Positions 1 through 9,211 are shown, counted from the first letter of the stretch. The stretch is 64,000 nucleotides of DNA from RDXT01 sp033765305 (GCA_033765305.1 JANRID010000042.1:27769-91768), one strand, 5' to 3'. The notes: a model not told the origin generated them from the sequence alone. Numbers and translations are program-made.

Positions 1-945
1 GCCCAGTCGCGCATCGGCGGCCGCGTGATCGAAACTCCCGTGCTCCGCTGGGAATCCCCCGAAAAAGACCTGCTGCTGGGCGAGGAAACGGAGGTCTGGG
101 TCAAAATGGAGGTGTTTCAGCACGGCGGAAGCTTCAAGCCGAGAGGCGCACTGATGGTGATGCTCGAGCTCGAAGACGACGAGCTGGCCCGCGGGGTGAC
201 GGCCGTCAGCGCCGGCAACCATGCCATCGCCGTAGCCTATGCCGCCCGTTCGCTGGAGACGACTGCCAAGGTCGTCATGCCGCGCACGGCCAATCCCTTC
301 CGCATTGCCCGCTGCCGCGACCTGGGTGCGGAAGTGGTGCTCGTAGATACGGTAAATCAGGCCTTTGAAGAAGCGGAGCGCATCCAGGAAGAGGAAGGCC
401 GCTACTTTGTGCATCCCTTCGAAGGGCCGCAGACCATGCTCGGCACGGCTACCGTAGGCCTGGAATACTGCACGCAGGTGCCGGATCTGGAAGCCGTCAT
501 TATTCCGGTGGGCGGCGGCGGCCTGGCCGGCGGCATGAGCATGGCCATCCATCTCATGAATCCGGCCTGCCTGGTGTACGGCGTGGAGCCCTACGGCGCC
601 GATGTGATGTACCGCAGCCTGAAATCCGGCAAGCCCGAGTCGCTTGCCTCCATCGATACCATTGCCGACAGCCTGGGCGCGCCGTTTGCGCTGCCGTACA
701 GCTTTGCGCTGTGCAAGGCCTTTCTGGAAGAGGTCGTGCGCGTGCAGGACGACGAGCTCCGCGCAGCCATGCGGCTGATGTTTACGGAGATGAAAATCGC
801 CGCAGAGCCTGCCTGCGCAGCTTCCCTCGCAGCGCTGCTCGGGCCCCTGAAAGCGCAGCTCCGCGGCCGCCGTGTGGGCCTGATCGCCTGCGGCAGCAAT
901 ATCGACCCCGATACCTTTTTCAGCCTCATCCGTCCGCAAGCCTGA
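1..945 (+). CDS. Threonine/serine dehydratase-like PLP enzyme (5' end outside window)
   Basis: Fold-type II PLP enzyme of the serine/threonine dehydratase family, expected to deaminate or racemise a hydroxy amino acid in the cytoplasm. The PLP lysine lies in GGSFKPRGA (K38 counted from the GTG at 25) and the phosphate-binding glycine loop is GGGGLAGG near residue 168. The frame is open to the first base of the window and reads A-Q-S-R-I-G-G-R-V before I-E-T-P, as expected for the helix preceding the TP-L motif in this family. The gene therefore probably starts upstream of the window and the GTG at 25 is internal. The C-terminus is complete and there is no ACT regulatory domain, so this is the short catabolic or racemase-like form. 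Exact substrate (threonine, serine or hydroxyaspartate) is not resolved. Confidence 0.85.
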   Translation, partial: AQSRIGGRVIETPVLRWESPEKDLLLGEETEVWVKMEVFQHGGSFKPRGALMVMLELEDDELARGVTAVSAGNHAIAVAYAARSLETTAKVVMPRTANPFRIARCRDLGAEVVLVDTVNQAFEEAERIQEEEGRYFVHPFEGPQTMLGTATVGLEYCTQVPDLEAVIIPVGGGGLAGGMSMAIHLMNPACLVYGVEPYGADVMYRSLKSGKPESLASIDTIADSLGAPFALPYSFALCKAFLEEVVRVQDDELRAAMRLMFTEMKIAAEPACAASLAALLGPLKAQLRGRRVGLIACGSNIDPDTFFSLIRPQA

Positions 946-1009
946 GGCTTTTTCCAGCGCAGCCTTTGCATGTGATCCGGAAAATCGTAGTTTACCGCAA
1001 ATCCCGACA

Positions 1010-1948
1010 ATGGCTGCCTGGACCCTGATCGTAAATCCCATAGCTGGCGGAGGCAAGGCGGCCCGCCTGTCCCCGAAGCTGGCCCGCCTGATGGACCAGG
1101 CAGGGATCGACCATGCGATCTTCCAGACCGAAGGGCCTGGCCATGCGGCCGAGCTGGCCCGGCAGGCGGTGGACAACGGCGCCCGCCGCCTCCTGAGCGT
1201 CGGCGGCGACGGCACTGCGCATGAAGTGGCCGCCGGCGTGCTCCAGCGCACGCTGGAGAGCGGGCTGGAGGTGGGCCTTGCCACCCTGCCCGCCGGCACC
1301 GCCGGCGACTGGGCCAAAATGTTTGGCCTGCCCCGGACCCCCGAAGCGCTCGTGCCCCTGCTGCATCAGCCCCGCTTTGCCATTCAGGATGCCGGCCGCA
1401 TGCTGCACCGCACCGAAGCCGGCGAAACCGCGCGGTTTTTTATCAACGTCGCCGGCATGGGCTTCGACGGATTCGTCGTGGAGCAGACCCGCCACCAGTC
1501 CAAGGCCGGCCTGCGCGGGCAGATTTTTTACCTCCTCGGCCTGGTGCAGTGCGTGTCCCGCTACAAAGCCCAGCAGGTGCAGGTCCGCGCCGAAGGCTTC
1601 GAGTGGGAAGGACGCCCGACCATTATCAATGCCGGTGTCTGCCGCTACAGCGGCAACGGCATGCAGCTCGTGCCCCGCGCCATTGCCAACGACGGCCTGC
1701 TCGATATGACCGTCGTCGAAGATCTGGGGCCGCTGGGCATCCTGAGCAATGTGTACCGCCTCTATAACGGGTCGCTGTACGAGCATCCCAAGGCTCATCA
1801 CCGGCGCACGCGCTGGATCGAGGTCAGCGCCGCCGGCGGTGTCGCCACCGAGCTGGACGGCGAATGGATCGGGTATATCAACACCCGTTTCGAGACTGTG
1901 CCGGGCGGCCTGCGGGTACTGGATGCGCAAGCCTCCGCGCCGGTATGA
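1010..1948 (+). CDS. Diacylglycerol kinase catalytic-domain family lipid kinase (YegS/BmrU-like)
   Basis: Member of the DAGK/YegS/sphingosine kinase family, which phosphorylates lipid hydroxyls with ATP at the membrane surface. The N-terminus has NPIAGGGKA (residues 9-17), and the nucleotide-binding signature VGGDGTAHEV occurs near residues 64-73, followed by GTAGDWA. The length of 312 aa is normal for the family. The ATG at 1010 is followed immediately by the conserved first strand (WTLIVNP). The stop overlaps the ATG of the next gene by ATGA, so the two are translationally coupled. The natural lipid substrate cannot be read from sequence. Confidence 0.88.
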   Translation: MAAWTLIVNPIAGGGKAARLSPKLARLMDQAGIDHAIFQTEGPGHAAELARQAVDNGARRLLSVGGDGTAHEVAAGVLQRTLESGLEVGLATLPAGTAGDWAKMFGLPRTPEALVPLLHQPRFAIQDAGRMLHRTEAGETARFFINVAGMGFDGFVVEQTRHQSKAGLRGQIFYLLGLVQCVSRYKAQQVQVRAEGFEWEGRPTIINAGVCRYSGNGMQLVPRAIANDGLLDMTVVEDLGPLGILSNVYRLYNGSLYEHPKAHHRRTRWIEVSAAGGVATELDGEWIGYINTRFETVPGGLRVLDAQASAPV

Positions 1949-2424
1949 CCGTCAGGCCGTTGGCCCGGCAGGATCTGGAGCTGGTCTGCGGATGGGTGGA
2001 GAGCGAAGCGCTGCTGTTCCAGTGCAGTGCCGATACCTTTCAGTTTCCGCTGAACCCCCAGGACCTGCTGGCCTACCATGCTGCGCATCCGCACCGGCTG
2101 CCCTATCTGCTGATGCATCCTGGGCTGGGGCCGGCAGGAGTCGGCGAGATCATTCCGGAGCCGCCGGATGCGCCCCGGCTGGCGCGGCTGCTCATCGCAC
2201 CCGGCATGCGCGGGCGGGGAATGGGAGAGCAGCTTGTGCGGCTGCTGTCGGCGGAATGCCAGGCCCGCTTTCCGGGCTGCCGCGTGACGCTGTTTGTGCT
2301 CGAAACCAACCATCAGGCCATTGCCTGCTACCAGAAAGCGGGGTTCGGATGGTCGGATGAGCCGGGCAGGACGCTGCAGTTCAACGGCCAGGCGCTGCAG
2401 GCGCTGAAAATGCAGCTCCGCTGA
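1945..2424 (+). CDS. GNAT family N-acetyltransferase
   Basis: Small cytoplasmic acetyl-CoA-dependent acyltransferase of 159 aa. The pyrophosphate-binding motif A is visible as RGRGMGEQLVRLL, preceded by a strand rich in LIAPG, and motif B as NHQAIACYQKAGF, the usual order at the end of GNAT domains. The chosen start is the ATG at 1945, whose last two bases form the stop of the upstream lipid kinase-like gene (ATGA). An in-frame ATG at 1864 exists but would overlap the kinase by 85 bases and adds no conserved sequence. The acceptor substrate is unknown. Confidence 0.8.
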   Translation: MTVRPLARQDLELVCGWVESEALLFQCSADTFQFPLNPQDLLAYHAAHPHRLPYLLMHPGLGPAGVGEIIPEPPDAPRLARLLIAPGMRGRGMGEQLVRLLSAECQARFPGCRVTLFVLETNHQAIACYQKAGFGWSDEPGRTLQFNGQALQALKMQLR

Positions 2425-2508
2425 AACTTGCGGCTTTCTTTTCCGGGCGGATTGGCTAATTTTCCCGCCAGAACCGGCAGGTGCCGGCTGTGTAATTTCA
2501 TTTCCGGC

Positions 2509-3378
2509 ATGATTGATCGTTTTACCAAGGTCGCCGTCATCGGCGCAGGCACCATGGGCAACGGCATTGCGCACGTTTTTGCCCAGTCGGGCTACGCCGT
2601 CAACCTGATCGACGTTTCCGAAGCCGCGCTGGGCCGCGGCCTGCAGGCGATTTCGCAGAACATGGACCGCCAGATCAAGCGCGGCATCCTGGACGAGGCG
2701 GGAAAGGCAGCGGCTTTCGGGCGCATCCAGCCCTTCAGCCAGCTGGCCGCCGGGCTCGCGGACCGGGATTTTGCCGTGGAGGCCGCCACTGAACGTATTG
2801 ATCTGAAAATCAATATTTTCAAGGAAATGGACCAGGCTGCGCCCGCCCATGCCATCCTGGCGAGCAATACCTCTTCGATTTCCATTACCCGCCTCGCCGC
2901 CGCCACGAAGCGCAGCGCCCAGGTGATCGGGATGCATTTCATGAATCCGGTGCCGGTGATGAAGCTGGTGGAAGTCATTTCGGGCTACGACACCTCCGAA
3001 GATACGCTGAACGGGGTGCTCGGGCTTTCCCGCGATCTGGGCAAGATTCCCGTGCCGGCGCGGGATTATCCCGGATTTGTCTCCAACCGCATCCTCATGC
3101 CCATGATCAACGAGGCCATATACACCCACTTCGAAGGTGTGGCCGGGGTGGAGGAAATCGACCAGATCATGAAGCTGGGCATGGCGCATCCGATGGGGCC
3201 GCTGGAGCTGGCCGATTTTATCGGGCTGGATGTGTGCCTGGCGATTCTGGAGGTGCTGCACGAGGGCTTCGGCAATCCGAAATACGCGCCCTGCCCCCTG
3301 CTGCGCAACATGGTCGCTGCCGGCCACCTGGGCAAGAAGTCCGGAAAGGGCTTTTACACCTATCCGCGACCGGCCTGA
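2509..3378 (+). CDS. 3-hydroxybutyryl-CoA dehydrogenase
   Basis: NAD-dependent L-3-hydroxyacyl-CoA dehydrogenase of the short PaaH/Hbd type (289 aa), which oxidises 3-hydroxybutyryl-CoA to acetoacetyl-CoA or the reverse in beta-oxidation or butanoate metabolism. The Rossmann motif is VIGAGTMGNGIAHVFAQSGY at residues 9-28. The catalytic region reads SNTSSISITRLA and IGMHFMNPVPVMKLVE (the His of the catalytic dyad), and the C-terminal helical domain contains GMAHPMGPLELADFIGLD. Start at ATG 2509 because the Rossmann strand follows directly; an in-frame ATG at 2428 would add 27 residues with no family similarity. The region from 2425 to 2508 contains the upstream TAATTTT-type sequence and no gene. 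Confidence 0.93.
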   Translation: MIDRFTKVAVIGAGTMGNGIAHVFAQSGYAVNLIDVSEAALGRGLQAISQNMDRQIKRGILDEAGKAAAFGRIQPFSQLAAGLADRDFAVEAATERIDLKINIFKEMDQAAPAHAILASNTSSISITRLAAATKRSAQVIGMHFMNPVPVMKLVEVISGYDTSEDTLNGVLGLSRDLGKIPVPARDYPGFVSNRILMPMINEAIYTHFEGVAGVEEIDQIMKLGMAHPMGPLELADFIGLDVCLAILEVLHEGFGNPKYAPCPLLRNMVAAGHLGKKSGKGFYTYPRPA

Positions 3379-3464
3379 TCCCCGGCGTGTCAGGCTGGGG
3401 GCGGTTTTGCACGGGAATAACCAGCTGAGCAGGCGACCTTTATGCCGTACCAATTCAACAGGCT

Positions 3465-3905
3465 ATGGCCGCCTTGCTCAACGTATACCGCTTCGGATTG
3501 CTCTGCCTGGCGATGCTGCTGCTCAGCCAGTGCGCCCCGCCGCCGCCGGACCAGACCCTGGCCGGCACCTGGCGCCTCCGCTGCTTCGAGTCTGCCGATG
3601 GAAGCTGGATGTCCTGCGAGCCGGACCATATCGCCCGGCCCGTGGTAATCGCCTTCGATGACCGGGGACGCGGCGGGCATTTCGACGGAGAAACCGTAAC
3701 CAATTACCTCCGCGGCACCTACCGGATCACCGGCCCCGGCCGCGTCGAAATCCGCTCGCTGGACGGCTCGCTCCAGGGCGAGCCGGTGTGGAGCAGCCAG
3801 CTTTGGGAGGCGCTGCGGACCACGGGCGGATTTGCCCGGAGCAGCCGCACGATGGAACTGCGCTACCAGCAGGACTCGCTGCGCATGATCTGGGAGCTGC
3901 AATAG
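3465..3905 (+). CDS. Lipocalin/META-like lipoprotein of unknown function
   Basis: Predicted lipoprotein of 146 aa. A hydrophobic signal (residues 7-21) ends in the lipobox LLLSQC with the lipidated cysteine near residue 23, followed by a proline linker (APPPP). The mature part begins LAGTWRLRCFESADGSW and alternates short strands, resembling the small beta-barrel META or lipocalin-like families in which a conserved GTW follows the linker. No catalytic residues are evident. It sits alone between the hydroxybutyryl-CoA dehydrogenase and the chromate transporter genes. Function unknown; membrane anchoring is well supported, the fold assignment is tentative. Confidence 0.7.
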   Translation: MAALLNVYRFGLLCLAMLLLSQCAPPPPDQTLAGTWRLRCFESADGSWMSCEPDHIARPVVIAFDDRGRGGHFDGETVTNYLRGTYRITGPGRVEIRSLDGSLQGEPVWSSQLWEALRTTGGFARSSRTMELRYQQDSLRMIWELQ

Positions 3906-3968
3906 GCTGCAGATTCAGGAAACCGGGCAGATCCGCGGGATCAGGTATCTGTTGGCCTGAATCCTGCG

Positions 3969-3976
3969 TACCTTCG
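3969..3976 (+). promoter_or_regulatory. Bacteroidota-type -7 promoter element for chrA
   Basis: TACCTTCG, a match to the Bacteroidota -7 consensus TAnnTTTG, 32 bases before the chrA start codon. A TTG is present upstream, but the spacing of 14 bases is shorter than usual, so the -33 element is not assigned. Confidence 0.45.
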
Positions 3977-4008
3977 GGGGCAGTCCGGCATGCCTTTATC
4001 CCGAACTT

Positions 4009-5331
4009 ATGTCCCCGCCTCCGCAGCCTCCCACCTTCTCCGAAGCCCTCCGGTTCTGGCTCAAGCTCGGCTTCATCAGCTTCGGCGGGCCCGCCGGGCA
4101 GATTGCCATCATGCACGAGCACCTCGTGGAAAAAAAGAAATGGATCAGCGACCGCAAATTCCTGCACGCGCTGAACTACTGCATGATCCTGCCGGGGCCG
4201 GAGGCGCAGCAGCTCGCCACCTACACGGGCTGGCTGCTGCACGGCTTCCGGGGCGGGCTGGCCGCAGGGCTGCTCTTTGTGCTGCCGTCCATGTTCATCC
4301 TGCTGGGGCTGAGCATCGTGTACGTCTCCTTCGGGCAGGTGCCCTGGGTCTATGCCCTGTTCGACGGGCTGAAGCCGGCGGTCATTGCAATCGTGATCCT
4401 GGCGCTGATCAAAATCGGCAAAAAGTCGCTGGCGACGCCGTTCCATTATCTGGTAGCTGCTGCGGCGTTCATCTGTATATTTTTTTTAAACATTCCCTTT
4501 CCGCTCATCATCCTCGGCGCCATCGTCACAGCGGCACTGGCCCGGCGGTTTTTGCCCCGGCTGTTCCGGCAGCATCCCGGCAAGGCGGAAAAACAGGAAG
4601 CAGACGAGGCAAGCTATCTGCTGAACCTGCACACCTCCGTGCCCGGCACGGGCTTCAGCGCTGCCCGGCTGGCCCGGCAGGCGCTGACGGCCCTGGTGCT
4701 GTGGGGGCTGCCCTTCGGGCTGTTTTATGTGTTCGCGCGGGATTTTACGTTCTGGAAAACGCTGTCGCTGTTTTTCACGCAGGCAGCGCTGGTCACTTTC
4801 GGCGGGGCATATGCGGTGCTGCCCTACGTGGCGCAGGTCAGCGTGGAGAAGCTGAACTGGCTGAGCAGCCTGCAGATGGTGGACGGGCTGGCCCTGGGCG
4901 AAACGACCCCCGGGCCGCTTATCATGGTGCTGGCATTTGTGGGCTTCATGGCGGGCTACAACCACTTCGGCGGATCGCTCTGGATGGGCGCCCTGGGGCT
5001 GGTGACGACCACGTTTTTCACCTTTCTGCCCTGTTTTCTGTTCATCTTCGCCGGTGCGCCCATCATCGAAAAGACCCATGAAAACCGGCAGATCAAAGAA
5101 GCCCTGGGATTGGTGACGGCGGCAGTGGTGGGGGTGGTGCTCAACCTGACCCTGTACCTCGGCAACGCGGTTCTCTTCCCGGCAGGGCTGTCGTTTGCGG
5201 GGATCGACTGGATCGCGCTCGGCTGGATGGCCGTGTCCTTCGCGGCGATGTACCGCTTCAAGGCGGGCATGCTGACGTGGATCGGGGTGAGTGCGCTCTT
5301 TGGACTGGCTGAATATCTGCTGGCCCGCTGA
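4009..5331 (+). CDS. chrA: Chromate efflux transporter, two CHR domains
   Basis: Inner-membrane transporter of the CHR family, long (bidomain) type, 440 aa. The N-terminal half has the family signature FWLKLGFISFGGPAGQIAIMHEHLVEKKKWIS followed by LPGPEAQQLATYTGW. The second half repeats it in degenerate form as AALVTFGGAYAVLPYVAQ and LALGETTPGPLIMVLAFVGF. About ten hydrophobic segments are visible. The internal duplication (a G-P motif in each half) is characteristic of proteins that export chromate by the membrane potential, although many homologues have no proven chromate phenotype. Start ATG at 4009 is preceded by a promoter-like TACCTTCG. Confidence 0.92.
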   Translation: MSPPPQPPTFSEALRFWLKLGFISFGGPAGQIAIMHEHLVEKKKWISDRKFLHALNYCMILPGPEAQQLATYTGWLLHGFRGGLAAGLLFVLPSMFILLGLSIVYVSFGQVPWVYALFDGLKPAVIAIVILALIKIGKKSLATPFHYLVAAAAFICIFFLNIPFPLIILGAIVTAALARRFLPRLFRQHPGKAEKQEADEASYLLNLHTSVPGTGFSAARLARQALTALVLWGLPFGLFYVFARDFTFWKTLSLFFTQAALVTFGGAYAVLPYVAQVSVEKLNWLSSLQMVDGLALGETTPGPLIMVLAFVGFMAGYNHFGGSLWMGALGLVTTTFFTFLPCFLFIFAGAPIIEKTHENRQIKEALGLVTAAVVGVVLNLTLYLGNAVLFPAGLSFAGIDWIALGWMAVSFAAMYRFKAGMLTWIGVSALFGLAEYLLAR

Positions 5332-5350
5332 GCCGGCTCCAGCGGGAAGC

Positions 5351-5383
5351 TTGCATCTTTCTGCCTGAAAATGCGTACCTTCA
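5351..5383 (+). promoter_or_regulatory. Promoter of rnr: TTG -33 and TACCTTCA -7
   Basis: TTG at 5351-5353, a 22-base spacer and TACCTTCA at 5376-5383, fitting the Bacteroidota TTTG / TAnnTTTG pattern. It lies 52 bases before the RNase R start codon. Confidence 0.5.
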
Positions 5384-5435
5384 GGCGCGCTTCAATCCGG
5401 AAGCGTGATGATAGGACGACGATACCCCTTTTGCA

Positions 5436-7640
5436 ATGCCCAGAAACCAGAACCCCGGGAAACGTAAGCCATCCGGCAAAAACAAGCGCAGCAAGACGCC
5501 CAACACCCGCCAGGAGCACCAGATTCAGACCTTCCTGGTCAATTTCTTCCGCGAGCACCGCAACCACAGCTTTACCGTCCGGCAGATCGCAGCCCTCACC
5601 GGGCTCTACAGCAGCACGTCCAACAGCGAGCTGCTGGGCATTCTCGACAAGCTGGCCAAGGCCGGCAAGCTGCAGTACCTTGACCAGGGCCGGTACCAGT
5701 ATCTGGATACGGCACCTGTGCTGGAGGGCCGCCTCCAGGTGACCCGCAGCGGCGCCGGCTTCCTGATCGTCGCGGACGGGCGCGATGTGTATATTGCCGC
5801 GGATGCGCTCGGCAAAGCCCTCAACGGCGATACGGTCCGGGTACGCATCTCCGGCCGCCGCCGCAGCAGCGAAGGCCGCCGCGAAGGCGAGGTCGTGGAG
5901 GTGCTCCAGCGCGCCCGCACCGAATTTGTCGGCGTGCTCGAAGCAGGCAACGAAGGCGTGCTCTTCCTGATCCCGGACGACGAGACGACGCATGTCGATT
6001 TCTATATCCCTGCCGATAAAACCCTCAATGCCAAGGCGGGGGAAAAAGCCCTTGTGCGCCTGACCGGCTGGGAGCGCCGCTCCCCGGAAGCCGAGGTGAT
6101 CGCCGTGCTCGGCATGGCGGGCGCGCATGAGACCGAAATGCATGCCATTCTGCTGCAGTACGGCTTCCGCATCGGCTTTCCCGATGCAGTGGAGCGGGAG
6201 GTTGAAACCATTCCGGCGGAGATTGCGCCGGATGAGATCGCCCGCCGCCGCGACTTCCGCGGCGTGACGACTTTCACCATCGACCCCTTCGATGCCAAGG
6301 ACTTCGACGACGCGCTGTCCCTGCGCATCCTGGGCCCGGATCATTACGAGATCGGGGTGCACATCGCCGACGTGTCGCACTACGTGCTGCCCGGCACCGA
6401 ACTCGACCGCGAGGCCATCCGCCGCGCTACCTCGGTCTATCTCGTGGACCGCACCGTGCCGATGCTGCCCGAAAAGCTCTCCAATTTCCTCTGCAGCCTC
6501 CGGCCCCATGAAGACAAGCTCTGCTATTCTGCCGTATTCGAGATCGACGGGCAGGCCAAGGTGCTGAATTACTGGATCGGGCGCACCATCATCCACTCCG
6601 ACTACCGGTTTTACTACGAGGAAGCCCAGGAAGTGCTCGACGGCAAGCGCGACGGGCCCTTCCCGGAAGAGCTGCGCATCCTAGACGGCCTGGCCAAGCA
6701 GCTCCGCAGCCGCCGCATGGGCAGCGGCAGCATCGAGTTTGAGAGCAATGAAGTCAAATTCGAGCTCGACGAGCAGGACCGCCCTGTGCGCGTCATCCGC
6801 AAGCAGATCCAGGATACCAACCGCCTGATCGAAGACTTCATGCTCCTCGCCAACCGCACCGTGGCCGAGCACATCTTCCGCCTGTTCAAGGAAAATCCGC
6901 TGCCCTCCGTGTACCGCATCCACGACCTTCCGGACCCGGACAAGCTCGGCAACCTCCAGAACTTTGCCAAGCAGTTCGGCTATGAGTCCGATCTGCAAAG
7001 CCGGGACGGCATCTCCGAGCGGCTCAACGCCCTGCTGCGCCAGGTGCACGGGTCGCCGGAGCAGAATGTCATCGAAAGCGTCGCCATCCGCTCGATGGCC
7101 AAGGCGGTCTATTCCACGAAAAACATCGGCCACTTCGGCCTCGGCTTCGCCTATTACACCCATTTCACCAGCCCCATCCGCCGCTACCCCGACCTGATGG
7201 TGCACCGCCTGCTGGCCCAGTACGGCGCCGGCGACTACCGCGCCAACCAGCCCGTCATGGAGGAGCAATGCAAGCACTGCTCGGACAAGGAGCGGGAAGC
7301 CGCCGAGGCCGAACGCGCCTCCATCAAATACAAGCAGGTCGAGTTTCTGCAGGATAAAATCGGCAAGCCCTTCACCGGCCTGATTTCCGGCGTAATCGAG
7401 GCAGGCTTTTTTGTGGAACTGGAGGAAATGCTGGCCGAAGGCTTCGTACCCATCCGGAGCATGGAGGACGACTATTATTTCTTCGACGAAAAGAACTTCG
7501 CGATGGTAGGCCGCACCACCGAGCGGGTGCTGCGCCTGGGCGACCGCGTGGAGGTGACCGTTGCCTCCACCGACCTGCGCCGCCGCCGGGTAGATATGCT
7601 CTTCGTCCGCCAGCTTCCCCACGTCAAGCCAGCCTCATGA
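5436..7640 (+). CDS. rnr: Ribonuclease R
   Basis: Processive 3'-to-5' exoribonuclease of the RNB/VacB family that degrades structured RNA and takes part in RNA quality control. Of 734 aa, residues about 28-90 form a winged-helix-like N-terminal domain after a basic, lysine-rich start (RNQNPGKRKPSGKNKR). Cold-shock OB domains follow, then the catalytic RNB domain with the metal-binding signature TIDPFDAKDFDDALSL near residue 280 and HFTSPIRRYPDLMVHR near 575. An S1 domain (GKPFTGLISGVIEAGFFVELEEMLAEGFV) lies near 645-680. Its stop overlaps the ATG of the next gene (ATGA), so it is co-translated with the mnmD-like gene. Confidence 0.96.
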   Translation: MPRNQNPGKRKPSGKNKRSKTPNTRQEHQIQTFLVNFFREHRNHSFTVRQIAALTGLYSSTSNSELLGILDKLAKAGKLQYLDQGRYQYLDTAPVLEGRLQVTRSGAGFLIVADGRDVYIAADALGKALNGDTVRVRISGRRRSSEGRREGEVVEVLQRARTEFVGVLEAGNEGVLFLIPDDETTHVDFYIPADKTLNAKAGEKALVRLTGWERRSPEAEVIAVLGMAGAHETEMHAILLQYGFRIGFPDAVEREVETIPAEIAPDEIARRRDFRGVTTFTIDPFDAKDFDDALSLRILGPDHYEIGVHIADVSHYVLPGTELDREAIRRATSVYLVDRTVPMLPEKLSNFLCSLRPHEDKLCYSAVFEIDGQAKVLNYWIGRTIIHSDYRFYYEEAQEVLDGKRDGPFPEELRILDGLAKQLRSRRMGSGSIEFESNEVKFELDEQDRPVRVIRKQIQDTNRLIEDFMLLANRTVAEHIFRLFKENPLPSVYRIHDLPDPDKLGNLQNFAKQFGYESDLQSRDGISERLNALLRQVHGSPEQNVIESVAIRSMAKAVYSTKNIGHFGLGFAYYTHFTSPIRRYPDLMVHRLLAQYGAGDYRANQPVMEEQCKHCSDKEREAAEAERASIKYKQVEFLQDKIGKPFTGLISGVIEAGFFVELEEMLAEGFVPIRSMEDDYYFFDEKNFAMVGRTTERVLRLGDRVEVTVASTDLRRRRVDMLFVRQLPHVKPAS

Positions 7641-8296
7641 GCAGCGGGATCGAAGCGGTCCGCACCGCCGACGGATCCATGACGCTCTACGCCCCGGCTT
7701 TCGGCGAGCACTACCACTCCATCCACGGGGCTTTGCAGGAATCGCAGCATGTGTTCATGCAGGCCGGCTGGCAGCAGGTGCAGGCCGATCCGGTCTCGGT
7801 GTTTGAAATGGGCTTCGGCACCGGGCTCAACGCCCTGCTGACGCTGCTCGCTGCCGGCGGGCGCACAGTGCAGTACACCGCCGTGGAGGCATTTCCGCTG
7901 GCCGGAGACCAGTGGCGCAGCCTCAACTATGCCGGGCTGCTGGGCCCTGCGGGCGCGGCCGGACTGGAGGCGCTGCATCAGGCGCCCTGGGGCCAGGCAA
8001 CGGAGATCCGGCCTGGGTTCACCCTGCACAAGGCCGCCTGCCGGCTGGAGGATTTTGAGCCGGCCGCACAGTTCGATCTGGTGTATTACGATGCCTTTGC
8101 GCCGGGATCGCAGCCCGAATTGTGGACCGAAGCGGTCATGGCCCGGATCGCAGCCTGGATGCGCCCTGGCGCCTGCTTTGTGACCTACTGCGCCAAAGGC
8201 AGCGTGCGCCGGGCCCTGCTGGCTGCCGGCCTGCAGGCCGAACGCCTGCCGGGCCCGCCCGGCAAGCGGGAAATGCTCCGCGCCTGGAAGCGCTGA
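7637..8296 (+). CDS. mnmD: tRNA U34 5-methylaminomethyl-2-thiouridine methyltransferase (MnmD)
   Basis: SAM-dependent methyltransferase of the MnmD (DUF752) family that completes mnm5s2U at the tRNA wobble position. Visible signatures are the N-terminal DGSMTLYAPAFGEHYHSIHGALQES, the SAM motif VFEMGFGTGLNALLTL near residue 60, and the catalytic-region VYYDAFAPGSQPELWT followed by GACFVTYCAKGSVRR. At 219 aa it is a stand-alone MnmD and lacks the MnmC oxidoreductase domain present in Escherichia coli, as is common outside Gammaproteobacteria. It overlaps rnr by four bases, linking an RNA exonuclease and a tRNA modifier in one operon. Confidence 0.92.
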   Translation: MSSGIEAVRTADGSMTLYAPAFGEHYHSIHGALQESQHVFMQAGWQQVQADPVSVFEMGFGTGLNALLTLLAAGGRTVQYTAVEAFPLAGDQWRSLNYAGLLGPAGAAGLEALHQAPWGQATEIRPGFTLHKAACRLEDFEPAAQFDLVYYDAFAPGSQPELWTEAVMARIAAWMRPGACFVTYCAKGSVRRALLAAGLQAERLPGPPGKREMLRAWKR

Positions 8297-8307
8297 TTTT
8301 CTTCAGA

Positions 8308-9204
8308 TTATGATGCCATCTGTGCCATCAGGGCGCGGATGTCCGCGTCGCGGATGAGCGGCGTGGCGCCCGCATAGGTAGCCACCAGCGCACCCGTAGC
8401 AGCAGCATAGCGCAGCCGCTCCTGCGCGGGCGTGCCCGCGAGGGTCTGCGCCAGAAAGGCCGCCAGGAAGGAATCCCCGCATCCGATGGTGTCCTGCACC
8501 TGCACCTCGATGCCCGGCTGGAAGTAATACTGCCCGTCTTCCAGCAGGGCAGCTCCCTTGCCGCCATGCGTCACGATCACGGACCGCAGCCCGAACTGCC
8601 GGCTCAGCTGCTGCAGTTGCTCCGGCTCGTCGCCCTCGAGCCCAAACCAGTCGGAGAGCTGTGCCAGCTCCTCGTCATTGAGCTTGGCCAGGTGGCAGCG
8701 CTCCAGAAAATCCGCGATCCGGTCGCGGGTGTAGTGCGGTTTGCGGAGGTTGATATCGAAGACCCGGAGCTTTGCCGCGTCGATCAGGCGGGAAATGGCC
8801 AGAAACGACGCTTCGCTGCGCGAAGCCAGGCTGCCGAACACCAGCATATCGGCCGCCGCCACCAGCTCCGACAGGGCCTCGGTCCATTGGATCGCATCCC
8901 AGGCCGAGGGGTATTCGATGGTGTACACCACATGGGCCGGGTTGCGCATGTCGGCCTGCACGAGCCCGGTAGGCAGTGCATCGTCGGTCTGCACCCAGTC
9001 GGCAGGCACGCCTTTGGAGGCGAGGTAGGCCAGCAGGTCCTCGCCCCAGCGGTCGCGTCCGATGCGGGAGATCAGCGCGGCAGGCGCGCCGAGGTTGCTG
9101 GCATGAACGGCTACGTTCATGGGCGCGCCGCCGGGCAGCGCGCCGCCGGGCAGCACATCCCACAGAATTTCACCGGCGCAGACAATGGCAGGTCGGGTTT
9201 GCAT
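8308..9204 (-). CDS. PfkB family carbohydrate kinase (fructokinase-like)
   Basis: Ribokinase-fold sugar kinase, 298 aa. The N-terminal signature is CAGEILWDVLPGGALPGGAPMNVAVHASNLG (residues about 9-39), and the C-terminal PfkB signature is DTIGCGDSFLAAFLAQTLAG with the catalytic Asp in GCGD. Overall similarity is to fructokinases. The start at 9204 (MQTRPAIVCAGE) is chosen because the conserved strand follows directly; an in-frame ATG at 9240 adds 12 unconserved residues. The gene lies 7 bases after the stop of the sugar MFS transporter on the same strand, so the two likely form an import-and-phosphorylate operon. Confidence 0.88.
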   Translation of the reverse strand: MQTRPAIVCAGEILWDVLPGGALPGGAPMNVAVHASNLGAPAALISRIGRDRWGEDLLAYLASKGVPADWVQTDDALPTGLVQADMRNPAHVVYTIEYPSAWDAIQWTEALSELVAAADMLVFGSLASRSEASFLAISRLIDAAKLRVFDINLRKPHYTRDRIADFLERCHLAKLNDEELAQLSDWFGLEGDEPEQLQQLSRQFGLRSVIVTHGGKGAALLEDGQYYFQPGIEVQVQDTIGCGDSFLAAFLAQTLAGTPAQERLRYAAATGALVATYAGATPLIRDADIRALMAQMAS

Positions 9205-9211
9205 AGATCGG

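Noticed and set aside
3910..3961. Inverted repeat GATTCAGG ... CCTGAATC upstream of chrA
   Set aside because: The arms are only 8 bp and separated by over 35 bases, so chance pairing is likely; no further support as an operator.
5331..5360. Terminator after chrA
   Set aside because: CCCGCTG/CAGCGGG can pair, but the stem includes the chrA stop codon and no proper T-run follows.
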